Origin: Pseudomonadota bacterium
GTDB lineage: Bacteria; Chloroflexota; UBA5177; JAJPKF01
Direction: 5' to 3'
NCBI GenBank assembly: GCA_021323865.1
Contig: JAJPKF010000018.1
Span: 62,001-126,000, forward strand
Length of the DNA stretch: 64,000 nt
Below the pieces are notes generated by a model that saw only the letters and a list, made by a program, of their open reading frames with translations, was not told the origin of the DNA and made no database searches. Shown here in pieces: positions 26,061-34,737 of this stretch (positions are counted from its first letter, which is position 1; every line of letters starts with the position of its first letter). The translations under genes were made by a program, and so were the position numbers.

Positions 26061-27806
26061 CTAGTCCGGCTGGACCGGACCGGCAGGCAGCACGGCCACC
26101 ACTCGGGTTCCGCCTGAGTCAGGGAATTGCGCCTCAATCGTGCCTCCATGCATCGTCATGATCTCCCGGCTGATGTAGAGACCAAGACCCATGCCCGAGC
26201 GATGCTCATCACGATGCGCTTGGTAGAACCGCTGAAAGAGCTGCCGGCGCCGGCCCGGGTCTACCCCGATGCCGGCGTCCTGAACGACAAGCTGGACCTC
26301 GCCGTCGGGTCTGTGAGTCAGCTCCACAAGAATTCGGCCACCGTCCGGGCTGAATTTGATGGCGTTGTCGAGCAGATTCGTGATCACCTGCTCCAGGCGC
26401 AGCGAATCAGCCGATACGATCATTGACTGAGGCGCATCGACCACGATCTCGTGGTTCGTCGCCAGCTGCTCCGCTTCCGCGGCGGCCTGACGTACGAGGA
26501 CCGCCAGATCCATGGGCTCAATCTCCAGCTCCTGGCGCCCGGACTGGAGCCGAACTCGCTCCAACAGCTGGACGATCAAGCGGGTAAGCTTGACGCTCTG
26601 TGCATCGACGGCTCGCAGCGAACGTTCCAGGAGCCTACGGTCCACCTCGGGAGCCTGCTCGAGCCGTCGGAGGAGCATTTGCGTCCCAATTCGCAAGGTG
26701 GTGATGGGCGTCTTCAGCTCATGGGCAGCCACAGACAGAAAGGCGTCTCGCGCCTGCAGCATCGCTTCCGCGACTTCCGTTTCCTTCCGTGCCGATTGCT
26801 CGGCCTCCACCAGCCGAGCATGGTCGATGGCGAGCGCTACTCGATCGGCGACGATCTGCAGGAATCCCGCGTCGATCTCGGTGAAGCTCCGAGCGTGATG
26901 AGAACCGCCTTCCAGAACGCCGATGAGCTGGCCCTGGACGATCAGGGGAACACCAAGGATCGCCTCCAGCCCCTCGAGCTCAGGCGTCATCTCCTCGGGG
27001 GCCGATTGGGGGACGTTGTCGATCACAATCGGGCGTCGCGTGGCTGCCACCCGGCCGGCAAAGCCCTTGTTCAACGGCATCTGTACCCGAGCTCGCCGGC
27101 CCTTCGCCAGCCCCCTGGCCGCGTGGAGCACTAGGGACGGCTCGTCGTCGAGGGAGGCCTGCTCCGCAAGCAAGATGACCGCCACCTCGATCTCCAGGAT
27201 CTCGCGCACGAGGTCCAGCAGCGCGTCGAGGAGCGAGTCCAGCGTCACATGAGTGAGCGCCGCCTCGGTGAGCCGGTGAACCGCACGCAACTGGTCCAGG
27301 GCCTGCTCGGCAGACTGTCGCGCCTCGTGTTCGAGGACCAGCAGACGGCTCCGCTCTTCCTCGGCGATGCGTCGCTCTGTGAGGTCGCGAGTGACTTTCG
27401 CGAAGCCCACCAAGCGGCCGTCGGCGGCCCGAACCGCCGTGATCAAAACGTTCGCCCAGAAGTGGCTGCCGTCCTTACGGACTCGCCATCCCTCCCCCTG
27501 CCAGCGCCCCTCGCGCTCGGCGATCTTGAGTCCTCGATCGGGCACCTTTCGCTGTGCATCTTCCGGTGGATAGAACACGGAGAAGTGCCGGCCGATGATT
27601 TCCTCAGGCCTGTATCCCTTGATTCGTTGAGCCCCTTCATTCCAGGTCATGATCCGACCCTGTGGGTCGAGCATGAAGATGGCGTACTCCCCGACGCTCT
27701 GGACGAGGAGGCGGAAGAGCTCGTCGCTGGTCCACGTCTGCGCGAGCGGTCTCGGCTCGGATTGGGAGGCCGTGGGGATCGACCCCGGGCTTTCAGGCGC
27801 GGACAT
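26061..27806 (-). CDS. PAS-GAF sensor histidine kinase
   Basis: A soluble 581-residue hybrid sensor: PAS with PAC motif (about 30-150, YRPEEIIGRHFSVFYPPED), GAF (about 180-335), HisKA with SVAAHELKTPITTLRIG (phospho-acceptor His near 362), and HATPase with LEQVITNLLDNAIKFSPDGG (N box), VVQDAGIGVDPGRR (G1) and RSGMGLGLYISREI (G2). No membrane helix or receiver domain is present and no response regulator gene is adjacent, so it is an orphan kinase. PAS and GAF suggest a cytoplasmic redox, gas or small-molecule signal. An ATG at 27851 would add 15 residues. Confidence 0.92.
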   Translation of the reverse strand: MSAPESPGSIPTASQSEPRPLAQTWTSDELFRLLVQSVGEYAIFMLDPQGRIMTWNEGAQRIKGYRPEEIIGRHFSVFYPPEDAQRKVPDRGLKIAEREGRWQGEGWRVRKDGSHFWANVLITAVRAADGRLVGFAKVTRDLTERRIAEEERSRLLVLEHEARQSAEQALDQLRAVHRLTEAALTHVTLDSLLDALLDLVREILEIEVAVILLAEQASLDDEPSLVLHAARGLAKGRRARVQMPLNKGFAGRVAATRRPIVIDNVPQSAPEEMTPELEGLEAILGVPLIVQGQLIGVLEGGSHHARSFTEIDAGFLQIVADRVALAIDHARLVEAEQSARKETEVAEAMLQARDAFLSVAAHELKTPITTLRIGTQMLLRRLEQAPEVDRRLLERSLRAVDAQSVKLTRLIVQLLERVRLQSGRQELEIEPMDLAVLVRQAAAEAEQLATNHEIVVDAPQSMIVSADSLRLEQVITNLLDNAIKFSPDGGRILVELTHRPDGEVQLVVQDAGIGVDPGRRRQLFQRFYQAHRDEHRSGMGLGLYISREIMTMHGGTIEAQFPDSGGTRVVAVLPAGPVQPD

Positions 27807-27898
27807 GGGCGAAGGGTCCTCCGGCTGGGTGAGCAGGCTCTTTCTAAGCATAGGCAGAGGAATCGAGCCGGGAAGATCCTACGGTGTGGCTAATGCCG

Positions 27899-28615
27899 CT
27901 AGCCCGGGAGAAGTCGCCTTGGGGTTTGCCGGAGCCATGCGTGCCGGGAGGTGAATCCCTCCGCGTGGGCAACCCCGCATTGGATGCCCCGAAAGCGCCC
28001 CATGACTTCCATGAAGTCCAAGAGCTCGATGCCGTCATGTTCCCGCATCCACCGGATCTGACTCGCATGGCGCGAGAGCATGGACCGCTTGACTGGGAAG
28101 ATGTCGGAGATGTCGACGTACTCCTCGGGCAGAAAACCGATGCCGGCCAGCGTGTCCATGAACAGCACCGGCGGAATGCCGGTGGTGGCAGGCTCGTCGC
28201 TTACATGCAGCGGTACGGAAGCCGAGAAGGTGGCATCCAGAACAAGCTTGCTGGTGGCCGCGTGATCGGCATGGTAGTCGTCCGGATGGTGCGTGAAGAC
28301 CACATCCGGCCGTGCCTCTCGGACCACATCAACCATCACCTGCCGCATCGCCTCGTCTGTGGGGTTCACGCCCCCATCCGGCAGGCCGGCGCTGACATAG
28401 TGGGCACCGATCTCCTCTGCCGACGCGGCCGCTTCCTTCCGCCTGACAGCGCCCAGCTCTTCGGGCGCTACGCCCATGCCACCTCGATTGCCGTCGGTGG
28501 CGGTCGCCAGCGTCACCTCCACTCCCTCTCTTCGGTAGCGCGCCATCGTTCCACCACAGAGGATCTCGATGTCGTCGGGGTGCGCCCCCACGGCCAGTAC
28601 TCGACGAACCGTCAC
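27899..28615 (-). CDS. PIG-L/LmbE family deacetylase
   Basis: A 238-residue zinc deacetylase. VLAVGAHPDDIEILCGGTMA near the N-terminus gives the His-Asp zinc pair; FTHHPDDYHADHAAT (about 113-127) gives the second metal His and the conserved HPDDxHxDH. This family removes acetyl groups from GlcNAc-containing substrates (MshB, BshB, PIG-L, diacetylchitobiose deacetylase). It is third in the LacI-GH3-PIG-L operon. With the GH3 hexosaminidase, Opp transporter and SIS protein next door, an N-acetylated sugar substrate is likely. The GTG at 28615 with GGAGG upstream is chosen; the ATG at 28645 lacks a ribosome site. Confidence 0.9.
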   Translation of the reverse strand: MTVRRVLAVGAHPDDIEILCGGTMARYRREGVEVTLATATDGNRGGMGVAPEELGAVRRKEAAASAEEIGAHYVSAGLPDGGVNPTDEAMRQVMVDVVREARPDVVFTHHPDDYHADHAATSKLVLDATFSASVPLHVSDEPATTGIPPVLFMDTLAGIGFLPEEYVDISDIFPVKRSMLSRHASQIRWMREHDGIELLDFMEVMGRFRGIQCGVAHAEGFTSRHAWLRQTPRRLLPG

Positions 28616-28660
28616 CGGGCCTCCGTCCGGAACGGCCCTGCCCATACTGCGCCAGAAGGC

Positions 28661-30232
28661 TTAGGCAACGGCAACCGGGACGCGGCCAACCGGTTTCTGA
28701 CCACCCAAGAGCACCCTGAGGGTGGCCTGCACAGACGCGTCAGAGGTGCTGAAGCTGCATACTCTGGCGGCCGCCATGTCGAACGACGAGAGCACATATG
28801 GTGAGCCCAGCGAAACCACCGTGAGAGGGGTACCGGTGGCGGCGACGCTCTGCGCCAGGCTTACCAGCTCCCGTTTGGCCTGAACCGCCTCCGGATCGAA
28901 GCTTTCGACCCGGTTGAAGTGCAGCAGGGCCACCCAACCGGCGGTTCGCGCATGCTCGACCGCCTGGTTGATGTCCGCCGCCTCCGGCGACGGATTGACC
29001 AGCAGGATATCGATATCGTCCCGGCCGTTGCCGGCCAAGGCCGAGCGGATCTGGGTTTCAACCGAGGGCCCAAAACGACGAGCCATCAGTGTGGCGATGA
29101 TCAGTGGGCGGCCTCGGGGCGACGGAATGCGACCGGAGACAACGGCCACCGAAGCCTCGGCGATCCGGTTGGCCAGCTCCAGGTTCTCACGCTTGCCCAC
29201 CTCCGCCGCGGCCGCCTCGGGGTCAATCGGTTTGGGGGCGGCTGTCCCCGGACCGAAAATTTGCGCCTTGACCGCTCGGACCCGCTGGGCCGCTTCACGG
29301 ATGTTGCTTCCCCGGAGACGGTCTTCGAGAATGGCATGCATCAGGGCCTCATAGGCGACATCCCACTGTTCCGTCAGGATGAGATCGCAGCCGGCGGAAA
29401 CTGCCCGCACGGCCGCCTCGCCAGCCTCGGTATGGTGGGCGATGGCGTGCATGTTCATGCAGTCGGTCACGACGGCGCCCTGAAACCCAAGCTGCCCGCG
29501 GAGAAGGTCGGACATTATGGGCCGCGAGAGCGTCGCCGGAGTCGCGGGGTCGGGGTCCAGGGCCGGATACGCGACGTGGGCCGTCATGAGCATGGGTATG
29601 CCCGACTCAATGGCGGCTCGAAATGGCGGCAGCTCCACCTCCATCAACCGGTCCAGAGGCTGGTCGACGACGCCAAGCTGCAGGTGGGAGTCATGAACGG
29701 TGTCGCCGTGGCCGGGAAAATGCTTGCCGATGGGGGCCACTTTCGGCCAGCCGCCCACCGCGTTGGACATGCCGTCCATGAAGGCGACACCCATGCGGCT
29801 CACCAGCTCAGGGCTCTCGCCGTAGGCCCGAGTGTTGATGATGGGGTTGTCGGGATTGACGTTTACGTCGAGAACCGGGGCGGCCACGGCGTTGATGCCG
29901 CAGGCCGCGGCCTCGGAGGCGGTAAGAGTGGCGGCCGCCGACACCAGCTCGGGATCGCCGGTGGCGCCCAGCGCCATGGCCGTGGGCAGGAGGGTGGCTC
30001 CGCGCATCACCAGGCCCAGACCGGCTTCGGCATCAACTCCCACGAGCAACGGCACCTGCGCGACTGACTGGAGCCGGTTGATGAGCCGCGCCGTTTCGGC
30101 CGGCCCCTCCATCTCCGTGGGGAGCAGCCAGACACCGCCGACCCGGCCCTTGGCGATTGCTCGCTCCACCGTCTCGAGGTCTTCCGCGCTGCCGACAAAT
30201 GCCCAGATCAGCTGGCCGACAAGCTCGTCCAT
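28661..30232 (-). CDS. Glycoside hydrolase family 3, NagZ-like beta-N-acetylhexosaminidase
   Basis: A 523-residue GH3 enzyme. KHFPGHGDTVHDSH (about 171-184) is the NagZ signature supplying the Asp-His general acid/base on a flexible loop, and GAVVTDCMNMHAI (about 240-252) holds the nucleophile Asp. A C-terminal GH3_C-like domain extends it well beyond NagZ of enteric bacteria (about 340 residues), as in Bacillus-type NagZ. It has no signal peptide, so it would cleave imported GlcNAc-containing oligosaccharides or muropeptides in the cytoplasm. CCAGGAGGAA precedes the ATG at 30232. It lies between lacI-like and PIG-L genes in one operon. Confidence 0.92.
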   Translation of the reverse strand: MDELVGQLIWAFVGSAEDLETVERAIAKGRVGGVWLLPTEMEGPAETARLINRLQSVAQVPLLVGVDAEAGLGLVMRGATLLPTAMALGATGDPELVSAAATLTASEAAACGINAVAAPVLDVNVNPDNPIINTRAYGESPELVSRMGVAFMDGMSNAVGGWPKVAPIGKHFPGHGDTVHDSHLQLGVVDQPLDRLMEVELPPFRAAIESGIPMLMTAHVAYPALDPDPATPATLSRPIMSDLLRGQLGFQGAVVTDCMNMHAIAHHTEAGEAAVRAVSAGCDLILTEQWDVAYEALMHAILEDRLRGSNIREAAQRVRAVKAQIFGPGTAAPKPIDPEAAAAEVGKRENLELANRIAEASVAVVSGRIPSPRGRPLIIATLMARRFGPSVETQIRSALAGNGRDDIDILLVNPSPEAADINQAVEHARTAGWVALLHFNRVESFDPEAVQAKRELVSLAQSVAATGTPLTVVSLGSPYVLSSFDMAAARVCSFSTSDASVQATLRVLLGGQKPVGRVPVAVA

Positions 30233-30279
30233 GGTTCCCATTCCTCCTGGGGTCGTTCGGGGGGGGATTGTTCGCTCCG

Positions 30280-31344
30280 CTACATGGTCAGGAAGGATGT
30301 GCCGCGTGGCCGTCCGGTTGACTCTCGAACCACGAGCGTCGTGGCCAGCTCCATGCGCGGGGCATCGAGCTGTTGGCCCTGTAGGAGTCTCCAAAGCATG
30401 CCCGCCGCCACCCGGCCGAGGCCTTGCAACGGCTGCTGAACCGTCGTCAGCGGCGGCTGAGTGACCGAGGCCATCTGCGTGTCGCCGAAGCCGCTGACCG
30501 AGACGTCCCGAGGCACCTGCATCTTGCGCTGATGGGCCGCTTGCAGCACACCCACGGCCAGCGTGTCGTCCATGGCCACGATCGCCGAAGGGGGATTGGG
30601 GAGTGCGAGGAGCGCTTCACCGGCCTCACGTCCGCCGGCCAGACTGAAGCCGGCCTCGTGTACGAGCTTGGGAGCAAGCGGTAATCCCGCCCCGAGGAGC
30701 GCTGCCTGGTACCCTGCCAGCCGATCGGCCTGTGTTCGCCACTGTCGGGGGCCGGTGATCACCCCAATGTGGATGTGCCCCAAACCGATCAAATGCTCGG
30801 TGGCCGCTTTCGCGCCTGCCCAGTTGCTCACGGTGACGGCCGGAATGCCCTCATCCACCGGCATGGTGGGCTCGATGACCACGAACGGATATCCGGTCCG
30901 TCGCAGCCCATGCAGCTCGGCCGACGTGTGGGGCGGTGAGACGAGCAGCGCGCCTCCGGTGGTTCCCTGAAGCAAACCGTCTCGAAGCGACTGGGAGGAG
31001 TCGACATCCAACGAGCAGATGACCAGATGCACGTTCCGGTCGCGGAGGGCATCCGCGGCGCCTGCCACGATCTCGGTCATGTGCTCACCGTAGATGCTGG
31101 ACGTGGCGAGGGCCACGAGCTGCGGGCGCTTCTGGGCCGTCTCGGCGCTGGCGCCCCGGTTGGTGACATAGCCCAACTCTTGAGCCAAGCGTAGGACCTC
31201 CGCCCGGGTTCCGGGCGAAACATCCGGATGGCCGTTGACCACTCGGGACACGGTCGCCGCCGAGACGCCCGCCAACTCGGCCACGTCGTCGATGGTGACG
31301 CGTCCTCTGGTCGGTCGTTCGCGAAGCGCCTTCACCGTGGTCAT
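30280..31344 (-). CDS. LacI family transcriptional regulator
   Basis: A 354-residue repressor. The N-terminal HTH reads VTIDDVAELAGVSAATVSRVVNGH (residues about 14-37), followed by the hinge and a periplasmic-binding-like sugar domain. It is the first gene of the minus-strand operon with GH3 and PIG-L and faces the ABC importer across a 482-bp region with inverted repeats. It probably senses the imported sugar and represses both arms. The ATG at 31344 is preferred; an ATG at 31362 and a TTG at 31377 are in frame but not well supported by ribosome sites. Confidence 0.93.
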   Translation of the reverse strand: MTTVKALRERPTRGRVTIDDVAELAGVSAATVSRVVNGHPDVSPGTRAEVLRLAQELGYVTNRGASAETAQKRPQLVALATSSIYGEHMTEIVAGAADALRDRNVHLVICSLDVDSSQSLRDGLLQGTTGGALLVSPPHTSAELHGLRRTGYPFVVIEPTMPVDEGIPAVTVSNWAGAKAATEHLIGLGHIHIGVITGPRQWRTQADRLAGYQAALLGAGLPLAPKLVHEAGFSLAGGREAGEALLALPNPPSAIVAMDDTLAVGVLQAAHQRKMQVPRDVSVSGFGDTQMASVTQPPLTTVQQPLQGLGRVAAGMLWRLLQGQQLDAPRMELATTLVVRESTGRPRGTSFLTM

Positions 31345-31384
31345 GCTCCGATGCCACGGCATAGATGCCGAAGGCAACTACTGA

Positions 31385-31399
31385 AAGTTTCCGGAACTT
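31385..31399. promoter_or_regulatory. Inverted repeat AAGTT-N5-AACTT, candidate LacI operator
   Basis: AAGTTTCCGGAACTT lies just upstream of the lacI-like start with a CCGG-containing centre, the architecture of LacI/GalR operators. It would overlap the promoter of the minus-strand operon. Confidence 0.5.
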
Positions 31400-31628
31400 C
31401 CGGTTGGACTGTTGATCGATTCATGAAATCCCTGCGTGTTCGACTCCAGCAATACCGGTAAATTCCAGTATCATTTGCACTATACTCCGTCGCCGAGGGA
31501 TTTGTCTAGAGGCAAGTTTCGTGCGGCCGGCAGAGGTGCCGGAACTGGCGCAGGAATGGGGCAAATCCGACTCTTCCCCCATGAACTTATCAGCAGACCA
31601 AGGGACCGAAACTGCGCTGTGGTTCTGG

Positions 31629-31657
31629 TTGACAGGGTCAGGACATCATGGTATGAT
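31629..31657 (+). promoter_or_regulatory. Sigma-70-type promoter TTGACA-N17-TATGAT
   Basis: TTGACA (31629-31634), a 17-bp spacer, then TATGAT (31652-31657). The start site would be near 31664, giving a leader of about 160 nt before the solute-binding protein gene. AAGGAG at 31811-31816 is its ribosome site. Confidence 0.75.
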
Positions 31658-31691
31658 TCCGACAGGCTACCGGAAATTCATCGGAAAAAGT

Positions 31692-31704
31692 GGAAGAAAC
31701 TTCC
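31692..31704. promoter_or_regulatory. Inverted repeat GGAAG-AAA-CTTCC, candidate LacI operator downstream of promoter
   Basis: A perfect 5-bp inverted repeat about 28 bp after the predicted transcription start. It is positioned as a roadblock operator for the importer operon and shares the AACTT/ACTTCC core with the inverted repeat at 31385. Confidence 0.45.
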
Positions 31705-31826
31705 GAAGGTGCATCGACGCCCGAGAAAGGGGGAGCCATCCGGAACAACGAATCGGATGCTATTCAACCGATCCAAGCCGATCGAAGGTCGACCGCAAGA
31801 ATGCCGGATAAAGGAGTCTTCGCACT

Positions 31827-33542
31827 ATGCGTACCCGTCTCTCGGCTGTAGCTATGCGAGCAGGGATCGTCGGCCTGTTTGCATGCAGTTTCGCCGTCGT
31901 CCCCATGACGACAGGAACCGTATCGGCAACTCCCGCCCACGCGGGCGGCAAGTATCTCGTCAGCTTCGCGAATTTGTCGGGCGCCTGGACCACAGAGAAT
32001 TTCAATCCTCTCATCCCCAGCGGGGCAGACGACTTCACGCGCGGCGCCATCTACGAGCCGCTGATGGTCATCACTCAGGCGGGTGGTGGCCGTACCTATA
32101 AGTGGCTCGCCACTGGAACGCGCTGGACCAATCACAAGCGGACGCTGATCGTGTCCCTGCGCCACCACGTCCGCTGGTCGGACGGCAAGCCCTTCACCTC
32201 CAAGGACGTCGCCTTCACCTTCAACTACGGCAAGTCCCACAACGTGGACCTCTCTGGACTGATGGTGAGCGGACAGATCACCAGCGTGAAGCCCCAGGGC
32301 AAGTACGCGGTACGGTTCAACTTCAAAACGGTGGATACCGTCGTTCTGCAGCAGCTGCTGTCGGCCGTCTGCATCATTCCGGAGCACATCTGGAAGAACG
32401 TGAAGAACCCACTAACCTTCGCCAATTCGCATCCGGTGGGCACGGGCCCCTTCACGCAGGTCAGGGACTTCACCAGCCAGGAGTACACGTTGGCCCGCAA
32501 CAAGTACTACTGGCAGAAGCTCCACTACGCCGGCATTAGAGTCCCGGCCTTCAACAGCAATACCTCGGCGCTGGCCTCCATGGTCAAGGGCCAGGTCGAT
32601 TGGGCCCCGGTCTACATCCCGGACGCCAAGAAGGCGTGGGTTGACGTGAACCCGAAGTACTACCACTACTTCTATTCGCCGCCCACGACGCCGCTCGACA
32701 TGATGTTCAATGACCAGGCCTACCCGTATTCGCTGCCGGTGCTGCGTCAGGCCGTCAGCATGTCGATCAAGCGAGGCGCGCTCTCCGTCAAGGCCGAGAA
32801 CGGGTATGAGAAGCCGGCGCGGGCCCTGGGCCTGTCCTACCTCTATCCGAACTGGGTCGACCACAGTCTCGACAAACTGAACAACAAGCTGTCGACCTTC
32901 AACCCTAAGGCCGCCAAGAAGATGCTGCGCAAAGCGCACTTCAAGTGGCACCACGGCAAGCTGTACGATCCCAAGGGCAAGCGCGTCAGCCTGCATCTCA
33001 TCTGTCCCGCGGGGTGGAGCGACTGGCAGGTCCAGCTGCAGATTCTGGCCAAGAGCCTCAGTCACTCGCTGGGCATCAATGCCACGTACGATTTCATCGA
33101 CGTGAACACCTGGCTCGCGGATCGGTCGTCGCGGACGATGGGCGGCAAGTATGGCGCCCTGTTCGGGACGGAGAGCTCCGGTCAGACGCCGTACCAGTAC
33201 TTCTGGAGCTTCATGTCCAAGGAGTCGTACTTCCCCGTCAACGGTCAAATTCCCGGAGGATCCTGGAACATCGAGGGCTGGTACAACAATCAGGCGACCA
33301 AGCTTCTCCGCCAGTTCCGCCAGACCACCAATCGAAAGCTGCAGCACCGCATCGTCAACCAGCTGCAGAAGATCGATCTGCAGAATCTGCCCGTCATCAC
33401 GACGGTGACGCAAGCACAGTGGTACACCTGGAGCACCCAGCACTTCGTCGGGTTCCCCACGGCCAAGAACTACTATGCCTACGGCCCTGGCTATTCCTAT
33501 CCCGACGTGGTGAAGGTCCTCACGTCGCTCAGACCGCGCTAG
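31827..33542 (+). CDS. ABC transporter solute-binding protein (SBP_bac_5/DppA-OppA family)
   Basis: A 571-residue extracytoplasmic binding protein with a signal peptide (basic start, hydrophobic core about 11-32, cleavage near SATPAHA). Family features include TENFNPL, SGADDFTRGAIYEPLM, RWSDGKPFTSKDVAFTFNY (about 112-130) and LRQAVSMSIKR. No convincing lipobox is present, since the FACS sequence lies too early. SBP_bac_5 proteins bind peptides, but in many bacteria also oligosaccharides. The GH3, PIG-L and SIS neighbours favour an amino-sugar ligand here. It is the first gene of the importer operon; a stem-loop separates it from the permease genes. Confidence 0.9.
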   Translation: MRTRLSAVAMRAGIVGLFACSFAVVPMTTGTVSATPAHAGGKYLVSFANLSGAWTTENFNPLIPSGADDFTRGAIYEPLMVITQAGGGRTYKWLATGTRWTNHKRTLIVSLRHHVRWSDGKPFTSKDVAFTFNYGKSHNVDLSGLMVSGQITSVKPQGKYAVRFNFKTVDTVVLQQLLSAVCIIPEHIWKNVKNPLTFANSHPVGTGPFTQVRDFTSQEYTLARNKYYWQKLHYAGIRVPAFNSNTSALASMVKGQVDWAPVYIPDAKKAWVDVNPKYYHYFYSPPTTPLDMMFNDQAYPYSLPVLRQAVSMSIKRGALSVKAENGYEKPARALGLSYLYPNWVDHSLDKLNNKLSTFNPKAAKKMLRKAHFKWHHGKLYDPKGKRVSLHLICPAGWSDWQVQLQILAKSLSHSLGINATYDFIDVNTWLADRSSRTMGGKYGALFGTESSGQTPYQYFWSFMSKESYFPVNGQIPGGSWNIEGWYNNQATKLLRQFRQTTNRKLQHRIVNQLQKIDLQNLPVITTVTQAQWYTWSTQHFVGFPTAKNYYAYGPGYSYPDVVKVLTSLRPR

Positions 33543-33562
33543 TCAATACGCTCCATCGATGA

Positions 33563-33598
33563 GGAATGGCGCCGGCGCTTGGCGCCGGCGCCCATTCC
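33563..33598 (+). terminator. Strong intercistronic stem-loop after the binding-protein gene (no U-tract)
   Basis: GGAATGG-CGCCGGCGC pairs with GCGCCGGCG-CCATTCC around TTG, with one bulged C: a 16-bp stem starting 21 nt after the stop. No T-run follows, so it more likely protects the binding-protein mRNA or partly terminates, keeping permease expression lower. Confidence 0.6.
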
Positions 33599-33716
33599 GT
33601 CTCATGCCTCGGCCACGCACATACAATCAGTTTTGCGAGCGGACCCCTGACCCCATGAAGCCATGCAGTGCCCACCGAATGGTGCGATTCCGGCACCCAA
33701 GCTCGGAGACGAAGCC

Positions 33717-34733
33717 ATGAAGTATCTGGCCAGGCGGTTCGGTTTCTACCTGCTGGCGTTCTGGGTGGCGGTCACGCTGAACTTCCTGCTGCCGAGGCTG
33801 GAGCCGGGAAACCCACTGCAATACCTGCAGATCCGGTATCAGGCGCAGCTGCAGCAAAACCCACATCTGCTGGATCCCCTCAAGCCGGTCTTCGACACGC
33901 AGCACGGCAACATCCTGATCCAGTACGTTCAGTATCTGGTCAACCTTGCCCATCTCAACTTCGGGGTTTCGTTCAGCCAGTATCCGGCTTCCGTGAATAC
34001 CATCATCGCCAGCGCCCTGCCTTGGTCTCTCTTTCTGGCCGGTTCCTCGGCGATCCTTGCCTTTCTCCTGGGTACGACGCTCGGCGTGGTCGTGGCCTGG
34101 TGGCGGGGGAAGCCCTTTGATCTCACCGTCACGCCACTCACCATGTTCACGCAGTCATTTCCCGCCTTTTTCGGCGCCATGCTCATCCTTTACTTCGTGG
34201 GCGTCGAAGCGGGCTGGTTCCCGCTCAACCATGCCTACGACTACGGCGTCCAGCCGGGTCCCTACATCTTTGGCCTGCCCTGGAGCTGGAATTTCATCAC
34301 CTCCGTCTTCAGCCATGCCGCCATGCCCGTGGCGGCGCTCCTGATTTCAAGTCTCGGCGGCTGGCTGCTGGGCATGCGATCGGTGATGATCAACACGTTG
34401 TCCGAGGACTACGTGACTATGGCGGAGGCGAAGGGCCTGTCGACACTACGCGTGATGTTCATGTACGCGGCGCGCAACGCGCTCTTGCCACAGGTAACGA
34501 GCCTCGCCATCACGCTGGGGTATGCGTTGACCAGCCTGGTGCTGATCGAGACCGTGTTCTCCTACCCCGGCCTGGGCTATCAGCTGGTGAACGCGGTGCT
34601 TGCCCGCGACTACCCGCTCATGCAGGCCCTGTTCTTCATCATTGCGGTGGCCATGCTGATCGCCAACCTCATCGCGGACCTGACCTACTCGCTGCTTGAT
34701 CCACGGGTGGGCGTGCGCTCCGGTGCCAGGTGA
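33717..34733 (+). CDS. ABC transporter permease (DppB/OppB type)
   Basis: A 338-residue permease with about six helices. MKYLARRFGFYLLAFWVAVTL is the first helix, and the EAA loop near TMAEAKGLSTLRVMFMYAARNALLP (about 236-260) contacts the ATPases. It forms the membrane channel with the OppC-type partner encoded 5 bp downstream. The ATG at 33717 is favoured over an upstream ATG at 33663, because homologues begin with this basic-hydrophobic segment. The substrate follows from the binding protein, probably an amino-sugar oligosaccharide or a peptide. Confidence 0.93.
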   Translation: MKYLARRFGFYLLAFWVAVTLNFLLPRLEPGNPLQYLQIRYQAQLQQNPHLLDPLKPVFDTQHGNILIQYVQYLVNLAHLNFGVSFSQYPASVNTIIASALPWSLFLAGSSAILAFLLGTTLGVVVAWWRGKPFDLTVTPLTMFTQSFPAFFGAMLILYFVGVEAGWFPLNHAYDYGVQPGPYIFGLPWSWNFITSVFSHAAMPVAALLISSLGGWLLGMRSVMINTLSEDYVTMAEAKGLSTLRVMFMYAARNALLPQVTSLAITLGYALTSLVLIETVFSYPGLGYQLVNAVLARDYPLMQALFFIIAVAMLIANLIADLTYSLLDPRVGVRSGAR

Positions 34734-34737
34734 TGGG

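Noticed and set aside
28919-30067. Long plus-strand frame opposite the GH3 gene
   Set aside because: A GC-rich shadow of the GH3 coding strand; no family pattern, and the minus strand has clear NagZ motifs.
31455-31461. Inverted copy of TTTACCG in the lacI-importer intergenic region as a third SARP-like site
   Set aside because: Only one heptamer is present and no partner lies 11 bp away on either side.
31855-31905. FACS in the Opp-type binding protein as a lipobox
   Set aside because: The Cys lies inside the hydrophobic core with Phe at -2 and a further 15 residues of signal follow; ordinary cleavage near PAHA is more likely.
32412-33443. 343-codon minus-strand frame opposite the solute-binding protein
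   Set aside because: Antisense shadow; no recognisable domain and no ribosome site.
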